A DNA stretch of 64,000 bases, taken from positions 62,001 through 126,000 of the forward strand of contig NZ_JABTCF010000002.1 of NCBI RefSeq assembly GCF_014596745.1, written 5' to 3'. A program made the translations under genes and the position numbers. This document shows positions 34,193 through 43,345 of the stretch, piece by piece. Below the pieces are notes generated by a model that made no database searches, was not told the DNA's origin, and was given only the letters and a program-made list of their open reading frames with translations. Source of the stretch: Maribacter aquimaris (GTDB taxonomy: Bacteria; Bacteroidota; Bacteroidia; Flavobacteriales; Flavobacteriaceae). Position 1 is the first letter of the stretch. Each line of letters begins with the position of its first letter.

Positions 34193-37100
34193 ATGCAGTA
34201 CAATTTCAATGAAATTGAGGCCAAATGGCAGAAATTTTGGGCCAAAAACCAAACTTTTAAGGCAGAGAACAATTCCGATAAGGAAAAATTCTATGTGTTG
34301 GACATGTTTCCTTACCCTTCAGGGGCCGGACTTCATGTCGGACATCCGTTAGGGTATATCGCCAGTGATATTTATGCCCGGTACAAACGCCACAAAGGGT
34401 TTAATGTGCTACATCCGATGGGGTATGATTCTTTCGGACTTCCAGCCGAGCAATATGCTATTCAAACAGGACAGCACCCGGCCATTACTACCGAAACCAA
34501 CATTAAACGGTATCGGGAGCAATTGGATAAGATCGGTTTCTCTTTTGATTGGAGCCGGGAGGTACGTACCTCAAACCCAAAATATTATAAATGGACCCAA
34601 TGGGTCTTCATTCAGTTGTTCAATTCTTGGTACAATAAGGATTCGGACAAGGCTGAGGATATTGAGACATTGATCGCCCAATTCGAGAAAGAAGGGAATT
34701 CAAATGTAAATGCGGTATGTGATGATGATATCGTCGAATTCTCCGCAACCGATTGGAAAGGTTTCTCGAACTCAAGGCAACAAGAAATATTATTGCAATA
34801 CCGATTAACGTACTTGGCGGAAACCGAAGTAAATTGGTGCCCTGGTTTGGGTACGGTTTTGGCCAATGATGAGATTGTAAACGGGGTTTCGGAACGTGGG
34901 GGCCATCCTGTGGTTCGCAAAAAAATGACCCAATGGAGCATGCGGATCACGGCGTATGCCCAGCGTTTGTTGGACGGTCTGGAAAAGGTCGATTGGCCAC
35001 AACCCTTAAAAGATTCGCAGACCAATTGGATCGGGAGAAGTGAAGGGGCTTCGGTAACATTCCATACGGTCACTTCCGGGGAGGTAGGAAAGACATACCC
35101 CATAGAGGTGTTTACCACGCGACCCGATACTATTTTCGGGGTTAGTTTTATGACCCTGGCCCCAGAACACGATTTGGTTTCTGAAATCACTACTTCGGAG
35201 CAAAAAGCTGAGGTAGAAGCGTATATTGAGGCTACGGCCAAACGCTCGGAACGTGATCGTATGGCCGATGTGAAAACCATTTCAGGTGCATTTACGGGTG
35301 CCTATGCGGAGCATCCTTTTACCAAGGAACCTATCCCTATTTGGATAGGTGATTATGTTTTGGCGGGTTATGGTACGGGAGCGGTGATGTCCGTACCTTG
35401 TGGGGACCAGCGTGATTATGATTTTGCGAAGCATTTCAATATTCCCATTCCCAATATTTTTGAGGGAGTCGATATTTCTGAAGAGGCTTTTTCGGATAAA
35501 GGCTCGGTGGTAATCGCCAATTCGGATTTTCTAAACGGATTGCCGTATAAGAAAGCCGTAAAAAGGGTCATTTTTGAGTTGGAGAAAATGGGTCAGGGTA
35601 AAGGAAAGATAAACTACCGATTACGGGATGCGGTATTCAGTCGGCAACGCTATTGGGGAGAGCCTTTCCCAGTGTACTATGTAGATGGTTTACCGCAAAT
35701 GATCGATGCAGAGCATTTGCCTATAACCTTGCCCGAAGTTGAAAAGTATTTGCCTACCGAAACCGGTGAGCCGCCCTTGGGCAATGCGACGGTTTGGGCC
35801 TGGGATCGCCTCAAAGCGGAAGTAGTTAAAAATGAATTGATTGATAATGTAAATGTATTTCCGTTGGAATTGAACACCATGCCCGGTTGGGCGGGTAGTT
35901 CCCAGTACTTTAATCGGTATATGGATCCTACCAACGACAATGAGATCTTTTCCAAGGATGCCATCAACTATTGGCAAGATGTGGATTTATATATTGGCGG
36001 TAGTGAGCACGCTACGGGGCATTTGTTGTATTCCCGTTTTTGGCAAAAGTTCATGTTCGATAAAGGTTTGGTGCCCAAGGATGAGTTTGCGAAAAAATTG
36101 ATCAATCAGGGGATGATCACGGGGACGAGTGCTTTTGTGTATTCTCTAAATTTACCATTTGGATTTAATCTTCGTGATGAGAAGAATAAAACAACTGAAG
36201 AGGATAAAGAAGCTTATTCTTCTTTTTTTGAGGCAATATTTATAAATAAATCTATTTATGATTGTCGGTCTAATTTATCTGATTCTCAAAAAAAGCAGTT
36301 AAAGTGTTTTGTTGATGAGTTGATTGATGAATATCATAGTTTGAATCCTAATCATATTATAGATAGAACTTTTGATTTCCTTACTGATTTTGAATCATAT
36401 TGTTATCCAATTCATGCAGATGTGTCATTCGTAAACGCATCGGATGAATTGGATATTGAAGCTTTCAAAGAATGGCGATTAGAATATAAAAATGCTAGAT
36501 TTTTAAAAGAGGATATTGGAAAATACATTGTTGGCCGCGAAGTCGAAAAAATGTCCAAGTCCAAATACAATGTGGTGAGTCCGGATGAGATCTGTGAGGA
36601 ATACGGGGCGGATAGTCTGCGTTTGTACGAGATGTTCCTAGGGCCCTTAGAGCAGTCCAAACCGTGGAATACGGCCGGTATTACGGGAACACACGGATTC
36701 TTAAAAAAATTGTGGCGTTTGTATTTTGATGAAAAGGGAGCCAAGTTCAATGATGCCGAACCAACCAAGGATAATCTTAAGACCTTGCATAAGACCATTA
36801 AAAAGGTTGAGGAGGATATCGAGAATTTCTCATTCAACACCTCGGTGTCGACTTTTATGATCTGTGTGAACGAACTTTCCGCCCAAAAATGTACCAGCAG
36901 GGCCATTTTGGAGCCTTTGGCGATATTGGTTTCCCCTTATGCCCCCCATATTGCCGAGGAGCTTTGGGAGCAATTGGGACATAACGAATCGATCGCTACG
37001 GCACCTTTCCCTGTTTTTGATGGGAGTCACTTGGTCGAGAGCAGTAAACAATATCCTATTTCTTTCAATGGTAAAATGCGTTTTATGTTGGAATTGCCTT

Positions 37101-37228
37101 TGGATCTGGATAAGGATGGAATCGAGGCTGCGGTGATGGCACACGAAAAAACACAAAAACAACTGGAAGGTAGAACCCCTAAAAAAGTTATTGTGGTTCC
37201 GGGTAAGATCGTGAATATCGTAGAATAA
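34193..37228 (+). CDS. leuS: leucine--tRNA ligase with expanded, AT-rich insertion
   Basis: The 1011-residue enzyme is longer than usual for the phylum (about 920-950). It has HVGH (48-51), KMSKS (786-790) and the editing-domain motifs TTRPDT-like FTTRPDTIFG and GTGAVMSVP. Residues about 651-738 (bases 36143-36406) form an insertion between AFVY and PIHADVSFVNASDELDIE, where E. coli LeuRS has its leucine-specific domain and where related enzymes have only 25-30 residues. The insertion has about 26% G+C by hand count versus 48% just downstream. The frame is intact and both active sites are normal, so it is probably functional but mosaic. Confidence 0.95.
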   Translation: MQYNFNEIEAKWQKFWAKNQTFKAENNSDKEKFYVLDMFPYPSGAGLHVGHPLGYIASDIYARYKRHKGFNVLHPMGYDSFGLPAEQYAIQTGQHPAITTETNIKRYREQLDKIGFSFDWSREVRTSNPKYYKWTQWVFIQLFNSWYNKDSDKAEDIETLIAQFEKEGNSNVNAVCDDDIVEFSATDWKGFSNSRQQEILLQYRLTYLAETEVNWCPGLGTVLANDEIVNGVSERGGHPVVRKKMTQWSMRITAYAQRLLDGLEKVDWPQPLKDSQTNWIGRSEGASVTFHTVTSGEVGKTYPIEVFTTRPDTIFGVSFMTLAPEHDLVSEITTSEQKAEVEAYIEATAKRSERDRMADVKTISGAFTGAYAEHPFTKEPIPIWIGDYVLAGYGTGAVMSVPCGDQRDYDFAKHFNIPIPNIFEGVDISEEAFSDKGSVVIANSDFLNGLPYKKAVKRVIFELEKMGQGKGKINYRLRDAVFSRQRYWGEPFPVYYVDGLPQMIDAEHLPITLPEVEKYLPTETGEPPLGNATVWAWDRLKAEVVKNELIDNVNVFPLELNTMPGWAGSSQYFNRYMDPTNDNEIFSKDAINYWQDVDLYIGGSEHATGHLLYSRFWQKFMFDKGLVPKDEFAKKLINQGMITGTSAFVYSLNLPFGFNLRDEKNKTTEEDKEAYSSFFEAIFINKSIYDCRSNLSDSQKKQLKCFVDELIDEYHSLNPNHIIDRTFDFLTDFESYCYPIHADVSFVNASDELDIEAFKEWRLEYKNARFLKEDIGKYIVGREVEKMSKSKYNVVSPDEICEEYGADSLRLYEMFLGPLEQSKPWNTAGITGTHGFLKKLWRLYFDEKGAKFNDAEPTKDNLKTLHKTIKKVEEDIENFSFNTSVSTFMICVNELSAQKCTSRAILEPLAILVSPYAPHIAEELWEQLGHNESIATAPFPVFDGSHLVESSKQYPISFNGKMRFMLELPLDLDKDGIEAAVMAHEKTQKQLEGRTPKKVIVVPGKIVNIVE
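36140..36530 (+). other. AT-rich mosaic segment inside leuS
   Basis: By hand count 63 of 240 bases in 36181-36420 are G or C, against 58 of 120 in 36541-36660. Codons shift to AT-rich synonyms (tta, aaa, gat, aat) and the protein has an unusual acidic, aromatic composition. The shift spans the leucine-specific-domain position and ends before the KMSKS region. It looks like recombination with DNA from a lower-GC relative. Confidence 0.7.
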
Positions 37229-37249
37229 AAGATAAGGTTTTAGAACAGG

Positions 37250-37285
37250 AAGCCGCTTTCCATTTTTGGGGAAAGCGGCTTTTTT
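37250..37285 (+). terminator. terminator after leuS
   Basis: A perfect 12-bp stem AAGCCGCTTTCC (37250-37261) / GGAAAGCGGCTT (37270-37281) with an 8-base loop and a T-run closes leuS, 22 bp past its stop. Confidence 0.9.
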
Positions 37286-37317
37286 ATGTGTAAACGAATT
37301 TTTAATGATTAAGTAAT

Positions 37318-37438
37318 ATACCCCCTATTAAAATGATAAACAATCTTATAAAAGGTTAAAAAAATGAATGTATCCCTAAAATAATAGGGGTATAATATCA
37401 AAAAATATGTAGTTGAACGGATACACCCCTTATATTTG
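37318..37438 (+). promoter_or_regulatory. ald control region with repeated CCCCTA boxes
   Basis: The 5' region of ald holds several related boxes: ATACCCCCTATTA (37318-37330), CCCTA (37374-37378) paired with TAGGG (37385-37389), the reverse-orientation TAATAGGGGTAT (37382-37393), and ATACACCCCT (37421-37430). The last abuts a -7 box TATATTTG (37431-37438), 65 bp before the ATG. This pattern suits binding of a multimeric regulator such as an Lrp/AsnC protein; the one encoded at 39474-39944 is near. The link is inference. Confidence 0.5.
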
Positions 37439-37503
37439 TAACAATAATTTTTTTATTCCAAACTATAATCACAATTTTACTTCATAATCTAAAACCATAT
37501 ACT

Positions 37504-38604
37504 ATGACAGTAGGTATTCCAAAAGAGATTAAGAACAATGAAAGTAGGGTGGGCATGACGCCTGCCGGTGTTTTTGAATTGGTTCATAAGGACCATAAGG
37601 TATTTGTGCAAACCGGAGCTGGGGAAGGTAGTGGCTTTTTCGATGAAGACTACAAGCAGGTAGGCGCCGTTATTTTGGATACTATTGGTCAGGTATATAG
37701 TATGAGCGAGATGATCGTAAAGGTGAAGGAGCCCATTGAAGAGGAATATGGCCTTATTCAAGAAGGGCAGGTAATATTCACCTATTTTCATTTCGCGTCG
37801 AGTGAACCTTTAACCAAGGCGATGATCGAAAGTGGGGCAATTTGTATTGCTTATGAAACCGTAGAGGATGAGGAGGGTACGTTGCCATTATTAACACCTA
37901 TGTCCGAAGTTGCCGGTCGAATGGCCATTCAACAAGGGGCCAAATATCTCGAAAAACCTAAGAAAGGGCGTGGTGTATTATTAGGGGGGGTACCTGGTGT
38001 TCCTCCGGGAAGGGTATTGGTTTTGGGGGCCGGGATCGTTGGTATCCAAGCCGCTAAAATGGCTGCTGGCTTGGGGGCCCATGTCACAATCCTCGATATC
38101 AACATGAAACGCCTGCGGTATGTCAATGATGTAATGCCTAGTCATGTGGTTACCGAATTTTCTAATGAATATAATATTCGAAAGCATGTAAGAACCCACG
38201 ATTTAATCGTTGGTGGGGTGTTGGTGAAAGGTGCCAAAGCCCCTAATTTGATTACCCGTGACATGCTAAAAACAATGCATCCTGGTACGGTAATCGTCGA
38301 TGTTGCGGTAGATCAAGGGGGCTGTGTGGAAACCACTAGGCCTACTACCCATGAAGATCCTATTTATATTATAGATGATGTGGTTCATTATTCAGTGGCC
38401 AATATGCCGGGTGCTGTACCGTATACTTCTACAGTGGCCCTTACCAACGTGACCTTGCCCTATGTTTTGGCCTTGGCCAATAAGGGATGGAGAAAGGCCT
38501 GTGCTGAAGATGGATCTTTGAAAAAGGGGTTGAACATCGTTGAAGGGGAAGTTATTTTCAAAGAAATCATAGAAGCCTTCGGTTGGGATGCTGCAATGGC
38601 ATAA
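37504..38604 (+). CDS. ald: alanine dehydrogenase
   Basis: The 366-residue NAD-dependent enzyme interconverts alanine and pyruvate plus ammonia. It opens with the conserved MTVGIPKEIKNNESRVGMTP, then YFHFASSEPLTKAM, the Rossmann motif VLVLGAGIVGIQAAKMAAGL, and a C-terminal VDQGGCVETTRPTTHEDPIY with catalytic-site residues. Length and order are normal. It is transcribed alone from a region with repeated boxes (37318-37438) and closed by its own terminator; an Lrp-family gene lies about 0.9 kb downstream on the other strand. Confidence 0.97.
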   Translation: MTVGIPKEIKNNESRVGMTPAGVFELVHKDHKVFVQTGAGEGSGFFDEDYKQVGAVILDTIGQVYSMSEMIVKVKEPIEEEYGLIQEGQVIFTYFHFASSEPLTKAMIESGAICIAYETVEDEEGTLPLLTPMSEVAGRMAIQQGAKYLEKPKKGRGVLLGGVPGVPPGRVLVLGAGIVGIQAAKMAAGLGAHVTILDINMKRLRYVNDVMPSHVVTEFSNEYNIRKHVRTHDLIVGGVLVKGAKAPNLITRDMLKTMHPGTVIVDVAVDQGGCVETTRPTTHEDPIYIIDDVVHYSVANMPGAVPYTSTVALTNVTLPYVLALANKGWRKACAEDGSLKKGLNIVEGEVIFKEIIEAFGWDAAMA

Positions 38605-38628
38605 AAAGTACATTTTGTCAGTAAAATC

Positions 38629-38655
38629 AACCCCGTCAATTTTGGCGGGGTTTTT
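38629..38655 (+). terminator. terminator after ald
   Basis: Stem AACCCCG (38629-38635) / CGGGGTT (38646-38652) with a T-run, 25 bp past the ald stop. Confidence 0.85.
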
Positions 38656-38730
38656 GTTTTAAACAGTATCCATCCTTTAAAGATGGGAAACTTTAGTATT
38701 TTAGTTGATAATAGTAAAAACAGAAAAGTT

Positions 38731-39426
38731 ATGATGGGATATTATATATTGATTGGTGCCATTGCCCTTGTGAGTTGGCTGGTGAGCAGTAAACTGAAAA
38801 GTAAATTTAAGTTCTACTCCAAAGTGCATTTGCAAAATGGAATGAGCGGGGCTGAGATTGCAGAGAAAATGTTGGCCGATCATGGAATCAGGGATGTAAA
38901 GGTGGTTTCCACTCCGGGAATGTTATCGGACCACTATAATCCAAAGAATAAAACCGTTAATTTGAGCGAAGGCGTATATAGTCAAAGAAACGCTGCCTCT
39001 GCGGCTGTGGCTGCCCATGAATGTGGCCATGCCGTTCAGCATGCCCAAGCCTATGAGTGGTTGACCTTAAGGTCTAAGTTGGTACCTATTGTCAGTGTTA
39101 CCTCAGGAATGTCTATGTGGGTTGTTTTTGGTGGATTGATGCTCGGTGCGGCTGCTGGGGTAGGATTCGGATATTGGGTAGCCGTTGCAGGATTGGTGAT
39201 GATGGGTATGGCCACTTTATTCAGTTTTATCACCTTACCCGTTGAATATGATGCCAGTAATAGGGCATTGGCATGGCTAAAGGCTAAACATATAGTGACA
39301 CAGGAAGAATACAAAGGTTCGGAAGATGCTTTGAAGTGGGCTGCCCGTACTTATTTGGTGGCAGCCATTGGTTCCTTGGCCACTTTGGTGTATTGGGGAT
39401 TGCAAGTATTGGGAGGTAGGGATTAA
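38731..39426 (+). CDS. zinc metallopeptidase, YugP family
   Basis: Start at the ATG pair at 38731 gives MMGYYILIGAIALVSW; the longer frame from 38683 begins before any plausible signal. The 231-residue membrane protein has an N-terminal helix, a zinc site in AAVAAHECGHAVQHAQAYEW, and two C-terminal helix pairs (SMWVVFGGLMLGAAAGVGFG and LVMMGMATLFSFITLP). It matches the membrane-bound zinc peptidase family (YugP-like, PF04298 in my memory). The substrate is unknown. Downstream is a bidirectional terminator. Confidence 0.9.
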   Translation: MMGYYILIGAIALVSWLVSSKLKSKFKFYSKVHLQNGMSGAEIAEKMLADHGIRDVKVVSTPGMLSDHYNPKNKTVNLSEGVYSQRNAASAAVAAHECGHAVQHAQAYEWLTLRSKLVPIVSVTSGMSMWVVFGGLMLGAAAGVGFGYWVAVAGLVMMGMATLFSFITLPVEYDASNRALAWLKAKHIVTQEEYKGSEDALKWAARTYLVAAIGSLATLVYWGLQVLGGRD

Positions 39427-39450
39427 TAATCTCCCAACAATAATATGGAA

Positions 39451-39475
39451 AAGACGCCCACTGGCGTCTTTTTTT
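39451..39475. terminator. bidirectional terminator
   Basis: Perfect stem AAGACGCC (39451-39458) / GGCGTCTT (39463-39470) with T-run on the plus strand; it lies between convergent genes and can serve both. Confidence 0.8.
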
Positions 39476-39944
39476 ATATGGTGATCTGTCTGTCGATCTG
39501 TTGGTTTAGGGAAATAAAGGTTTCCGTTCTTGAGACACCTTCGATTTGTTGTATTTCTTTATTCAATACATGCATTAAATGCTCATTATCCTTACAGAGT
39601 ACTTTGATAAGGATCGACCAATTTCCGGTGGTGTAATGGCACTCCAAAACCTCTGGGATTTTTTCCAATTGCTTTACGGCGACAGGATTGCTCATGGCCT
39701 TATCCAGGTAGATGCCTATATATGCCATTGTGGTGTAGCCTAATACCTTTGGGTTGATGATGAATTTAGAGCCAGACAATAACCCCGAGGCTTCCAGTTT
39801 TCGTAAGCGTTGGTGGATTGCGGCACCGGAGATACCGATGCTTCTGGCAATTTCAAGAACGGGTTTCCGGGCATCATTCATTAGAAACCTTAGGATTTCC
39901 TTGTCAATGCCATCGATTTTAACATTTTTATCGTCAGATTTCAT
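39474..39944 (-). CDS. Lrp/AsnC-family transcriptional regulator
   Basis: The 156-residue protein has an N-terminal helix-turn-helix (IDKEILRFLMNDARKPVLEI, ARSIGISGAAIHQRLRKLEA) and a C-terminal RAM ligand/oligomer domain (AYIGIYLDKAMSNPVAVKQL, EVLECHYTTGNWSILIKVLC). Such regulators sense amino acids. It follows the saccharopine dehydrogenase-like gene on the same strand by 47 bp and sits close to ald, so amino-acid catabolism is the likely target. Confidence 0.92.
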   Translation of the reverse strand: MKSDDKNVKIDGIDKEILRFLMNDARKPVLEIARSIGISGAAIHQRLRKLEASGLLSGSKFIINPKVLGYTTMAYIGIYLDKAMSNPVAVKQLEKIPEVLECHYTTGNWSILIKVLCKDNEHLMHVLNKEIQQIEGVSRTETFISLNQQIDRQITI

Positions 39945-39991
39945 GGTTACATTTCAGAATGAAAGTAAAAATACGAAATTTGAAAGCAATG

Positions 39992-41365
39992 TTAATTACC
40001 TACACTATCCGGATTGTAGCCTAAATACGGTACTTCGTATTCCTTAAAATTGATTCCATAGTTCTTCAATTCCTTTAAAATAGGGTCATAGACCTCCTTG
40101 GCTATAGGTATTTGGACCCCGGGTGTCTTGATCTTACCGTTTAGGATCAATAGGGTGGCAATGGCAACCGGGAGTCCCACCGTTCTGGCCATGGCCGTAT
40201 GAAAGCGATTCTCGCCAATGACGACCATATTGGCATCGATCTGCAATTTTTTACCATGGAGTTCATAGCCAAACTTATGGTACATCACGATCATATCCTT
40301 GTCGTCTTCATCCAAGGTCCAAGAATCTTCAAGTATCAATTGTAGGATTTGTGCCGGGGTGGCATGGTCTAAGGGAATGGTCTTTTTTGCATCAAAAATA
40401 TTCAGTTCGGATAGCATTTCCCATTTGCTGTCATCCTGGTCTATTTTCAGATAATGTCTTAGCTTCAATTCAACCGAATCGGTTGGGGAATAAGGCAGGA
40501 ATAAATTCGTGAATTCACGGTATGACATTCCTTTTGAGTTTTCAATGGTATAGCTGTCATCGGTCATGCCCAGCTGTACGAACATATTCCATGCTTTGGA
40601 AAAGCCCACCCTGCGCATTGTACCCCTGTAAAGGGTAAGGGCATCCTGTAATCCGTATGCCTTACGGTATTTTAGGGAATCACGATTCGCATAACCTTCG
40701 AACTTGCCGTATCCTTCTATTTCGAAAAATTCGGTTCGTCGAAATAGCTTATGGTAGGGTATGTATTTATAGGTGCCTTCCTGAATGAATTTTGCCGCGC
40801 CACCCTGTCCGGCCAGGACAACATTCCTAGGATTCCAAGTAAATTTGTAGTTCCAGAGGTTATTGTCGCTTTCGGGGGCGACCAAGCCTCCGGTAAACGA
40901 TTCGAACAGTATTATTTTTCCACCTTGATCCGTAATTTGGTCAATGACCTGCATAGCGCTCATGTGATCGATTCCTGGATCTAGACCGATCTCGTTCATG
41001 AAGATGAGGCCTTTTTTCCGTACGGTTTCATCAAGGGCCCGGATTTCAGTACTGATGTAGGAGGCGGTAACTAAGTTTTTATTCAGTTCGACGCAATCCT
41101 CCGCTACTTTGATATGGAAACGGGCGGGTAGCATGGAGACCACAATGTCACTGTCTTTAATGGCCTTTTTGCGATCGTCATTCTTTAGTATATCTAAATG
41201 GATTACTGTACAATTGGGGTGGTCCTTTACCGAAGAAGGAATCCCTTCTGGATGTATGTCGCCAATGGTTAGGTGCAGTTTTTCGGTAATGGATTTGTCC
41301 AAAAAGTAGTCCAGTAAATATGAAGTTGATTTACCGGCACCTAAAACAAGTATTTTTCGCAACAT
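39992..41365 (-). CDS. saccharopine dehydrogenase family protein
   Basis: The 457-residue enzyme has a Rossmann motif at the N-terminus (ILVLGAGKSTSYLLDYFLDK), the substrate-domain segment NEIGLDPGIDHMSAMQVIDQ, and FESFTGGLVAPESDNNLWNY. It fits saccharopine dehydrogenase/reductase proteins of the lysine alpha-aminoadipate route, and Bacteroidota carry this form beside an Lrp regulator. The reaction in this organism (lysine degradation or a carboxynorspermidine-type step) is not fixed by sequence. It precedes the Lrp gene and is probably co-transcribed. Confidence 0.9.
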   Translation of the reverse strand: MLRKILVLGAGKSTSYLLDYFLDKSITEKLHLTIGDIHPEGIPSSVKDHPNCTVIHLDILKNDDRKKAIKDSDIVVSMLPARFHIKVAEDCVELNKNLVTASYISTEIRALDETVRKKGLIFMNEIGLDPGIDHMSAMQVIDQITDQGGKIILFESFTGGLVAPESDNNLWNYKFTWNPRNVVLAGQGGAAKFIQEGTYKYIPYHKLFRRTEFFEIEGYGKFEGYANRDSLKYRKAYGLQDALTLYRGTMRRVGFSKAWNMFVQLGMTDDSYTIENSKGMSYREFTNLFLPYSPTDSVELKLRHYLKIDQDDSKWEMLSELNIFDAKKTIPLDHATPAQILQLILEDSWTLDEDDKDMIVMYHKFGYELHGKKLQIDANMVVIGENRFHTAMARTVGLPVAIATLLILNGKIKTPGVQIPIAKEVYDPILKELKNYGINFKEYEVPYLGYNPDSVGN

Positions 41366-41447
41366 GAACTTTGATTACTTTTACGGTTAAAACGGTTAAC
41401 TAAGGTATCAAATTGTGATATATATAAATAATTAGGCAGATTAAGTT

Positions 41448-41846
41448 ATGAACAAAACAATTTTTTGTACAGGTATTCTCTTAGGGGTGCTTGCTGTTAT
41501 TTTGGGTGCTTTTGGGGCGCACGGTTTGGAAAAGATGGTTGATGCAGATGCGATACAGACCTATGAAACGGGTATTCGGTATCAAATGTACCATGCCTTG
41601 TTCCTGATGATTTTGGCGAATACGCGTTTTGTGGGGGAAGAGAAGAAGAAAACCGTGTTTTACTTTATACTTATTGGGGTTGTGTTGTTTTCGTTTTCGA
41701 TTTACCTTTTGGCAATCAATGCATTGGTCGCTTTCGATTTTAGAAAAATAGCCTTGTTGACCCCGTTAGGGGGAACCTTACTGATTGTGGGTTGGACGGT
41801 GTTGGCGTATCGGGTGATCAAGGGTAACCCGAAGGTGGGTCAGTAG
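41448..41846 (+). CDS. DUF423 membrane protein
   Basis: The 132-residue protein has four membrane helices and the family's N-terminal block ILGAFGAHGLEKMVD followed by YETGIRYQMYHALFLMILA. DUF423 proteins are small inner-membrane proteins of unknown function. It stands alone between a diverging dehydrogenase gene and hemD. Confidence 0.9.
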   Translation: MNKTIFCTGILLGVLAVILGAFGAHGLEKMVDADAIQTYETGIRYQMYHALFLMILANTRFVGEEKKKTVFYFILIGVVLFSFSIYLLAINALVAFDFRKIALLTPLGGTLLIVGWTVLAYRVIKGNPKVGQ

Positions 41847-41911
41847 TATGGCTCGGTGTTTCTTATGCGTTTGGTGTGGATATTGGGCTTGGCGGTATTA
41901 TGTAATAAAAA

Positions 41912-41931
41912 AGGCCTCAAAATTGAGGCCT
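41912..41931 (-). terminator. terminator between DUF423 and hemD genes
   Basis: Perfect stem AGGCCTCAA (41912-41920) / TTGAGGCCT (41923-41931). On the minus strand it is followed by a T-run, so it chiefly serves hemD, and probably the plus-strand gene too. Confidence 0.8.
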
Positions 41932-41936
41932 GATGT

Positions 41937-42683
41937 TTATTTTTTATTTACCGTGGTTATATACTTTTGAAGCGCCATGGTCATTGACGGCGTGTCGGGT
42001 GTCGGCGCTTTGATGTCGATGCGCAGACCAGCCCCTGTGGCAGCCTTCACTGTGGAATTTCCAAATACGGCAATGCGTGTGTCCTTTTGTTCAAAATCCG
42101 GGAAGTTCTTAAGCAATGATTCTATTCCTGATGGACTAAAGAAGACCAAAACATCGTAATATACATCCCTCAAATCAGAAAGATCGCTGATAACTGTTTT
42201 GTAAAAGATACCCCTTGTCCAGTCAACACCCAGTTCATCCAAGGCTTCTGGTGCATGTGATTTTAAGACATCGGAGGAAGGAAGAAGAAACTTTTCATCC
42301 TTATATTTTTTGATCAAAGGAAGAAGGTCGATAAAATGCATTTTACCTACATAAATCTTACGTTTCCTATAGACTACATATTTTTGTAAATAATAGGCAA
42401 CCGCTTCGGACTGGCAAAAATATTTCATGGAGTCCGGTACTTTGAAACGCATTTCATCGGCTATCCTAAAGAAATGGTCTACAGCATTTCTACTACAAAG
42501 AATGATGGCCGTGAAATTCTTTAAATCTATCTTTTGTTGTCGAACGCTTTTGGCATCAACCCCTTCAACATGAATAAAAGGTCTGAAGTCCACTTTCACT
42601 TTTTCCTTGTCAATGAGTCTGGAATATGGGGAATTTTCCATTTTAGGCTCAGGCTGCGATACCAAAATTGTCTTTATTTTCAT
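41937..42683 (-). CDS. hemD: uroporphyrinogen-III synthase
   Basis: The 248-residue enzyme closes the tetrapyrrole ring. HemD is poorly conserved, but the Bacteroidota form is recognisable: TILVSQPEPKMENSPYSRL at the N-terminus, AIILCSRNAVDHFFRI, KFLLPSSDVL, and the C-terminal VLVFFSPSGIESLLKNFP, IAVFGNSTVKAATGAGLR. It is the last gene of a run with DUF4271 (5 bp gap) and the glycosyltransferase gene. Confidence 0.88.
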   Translation of the reverse strand: MKIKTILVSQPEPKMENSPYSRLIDKEKVKVDFRPFIHVEGVDAKSVRQQKIDLKNFTAIILCSRNAVDHFFRIADEMRFKVPDSMKYFCQSEAVAYYLQKYVVYRKRKIYVGKMHFIDLLPLIKKYKDEKFLLPSSDVLKSHAPEALDELGVDWTRGIFYKTVISDLSDLRDVYYDVLVFFSPSGIESLLKNFPDFEQKDTRIAVFGNSTVKAATGAGLRIDIKAPTPDTPSMTMALQKYITTVNKK

Positions 42684-42688
42684 AAATC

Positions 42689-43345
42689 CTAGTCTTTTAG
42701 ATAGCTCCCGATGAGGATTAACGGTGCGATTTCAAGAGCGCAAAGGTACAAAATAAAATAGAAAAAATAGCTTGTGATCAATTTTTGATGATTCCTCAGG
42801 ATTGTGATCCAGCCGATTATGTTTATCAATAAAATTAGAAGAATGGCCACGTATACCACAGGTTTGGAGCCTAATAGGATGTAAGTTAGAATGATGTTGG
42901 CCAAAAACATGATCATGCCACTGTAATTGAAATAGGACAATTTCTTGAAAAGGACCTCGGTAATCATTTTTTTAATGCCAAAAATGTATCCATTACCCAA
43001 CTGCAATCCTAATTTGAGGAAGATATATACGATAACGGCCCCTAAAATCCACGGAAAGGCCAAAGTCTTACTGGAATGGTCGTTTTCCAGTATAATATTC
43101 AGGGCCAGGTATATAAAAAGGGAAAAGTTGATAATGAGGAACAGGCCCCAAAACAGATTAAACCAATTCATCAGTTTCTCCTTTTTGTTATACATGAAAA
43201 TGTACTTGTTGTTAAAAGGAAGTATGATGAAATTCAAAAATCGGGAATAAAACACATTTTTCGCCAAAACCAAGAATAGAAGGCTTAGCACCACCAAGAT
43301 GGTTATCCAATCGTTCGTAATCGTATTTCGAAGAATGGCCTCCAT
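42689..43345 (-). CDS. DUF4271 membrane protein
   Basis: The 218-residue protein has about six membrane helices, with YSRFLNFIILPFNNKYIF at the N-terminal side, and matches DUF4271. The gene is typically next to hemD in Bacteroidota. Its start overlaps the glycosyltransferase stop by one base. Function unknown; a link to heme synthesis or to isoprenoid-sugar transfer is only positional. Confidence 0.88.
   Translation of the reverse strand: MEAILRNTITNDWITILVVLSLLFLVLAKNVFYSRFLNFIILPFNNKYIFMYNKKEKLMNWFNLFWGLFLIINFSLFIYLALNIILENDHSSKTLAFPWILGAVIVYIFLKLGLQLGNGYIFGIKKMITEVLFKKLSYFNYSGMIMFLANIILTYILLGSKPVVYVAILLILLINIIGWITILRNHQKLITSYFFYFILYLCALEIAPLILIGSYLKD

Noticed and set aside
34612-35280. 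Long open frame of 222 codons on the minus strand inside leuS
   Set aside because: It mirrors a conserved coding region of leuS in an out-of-phase antisense frame; no protein family or start signals.
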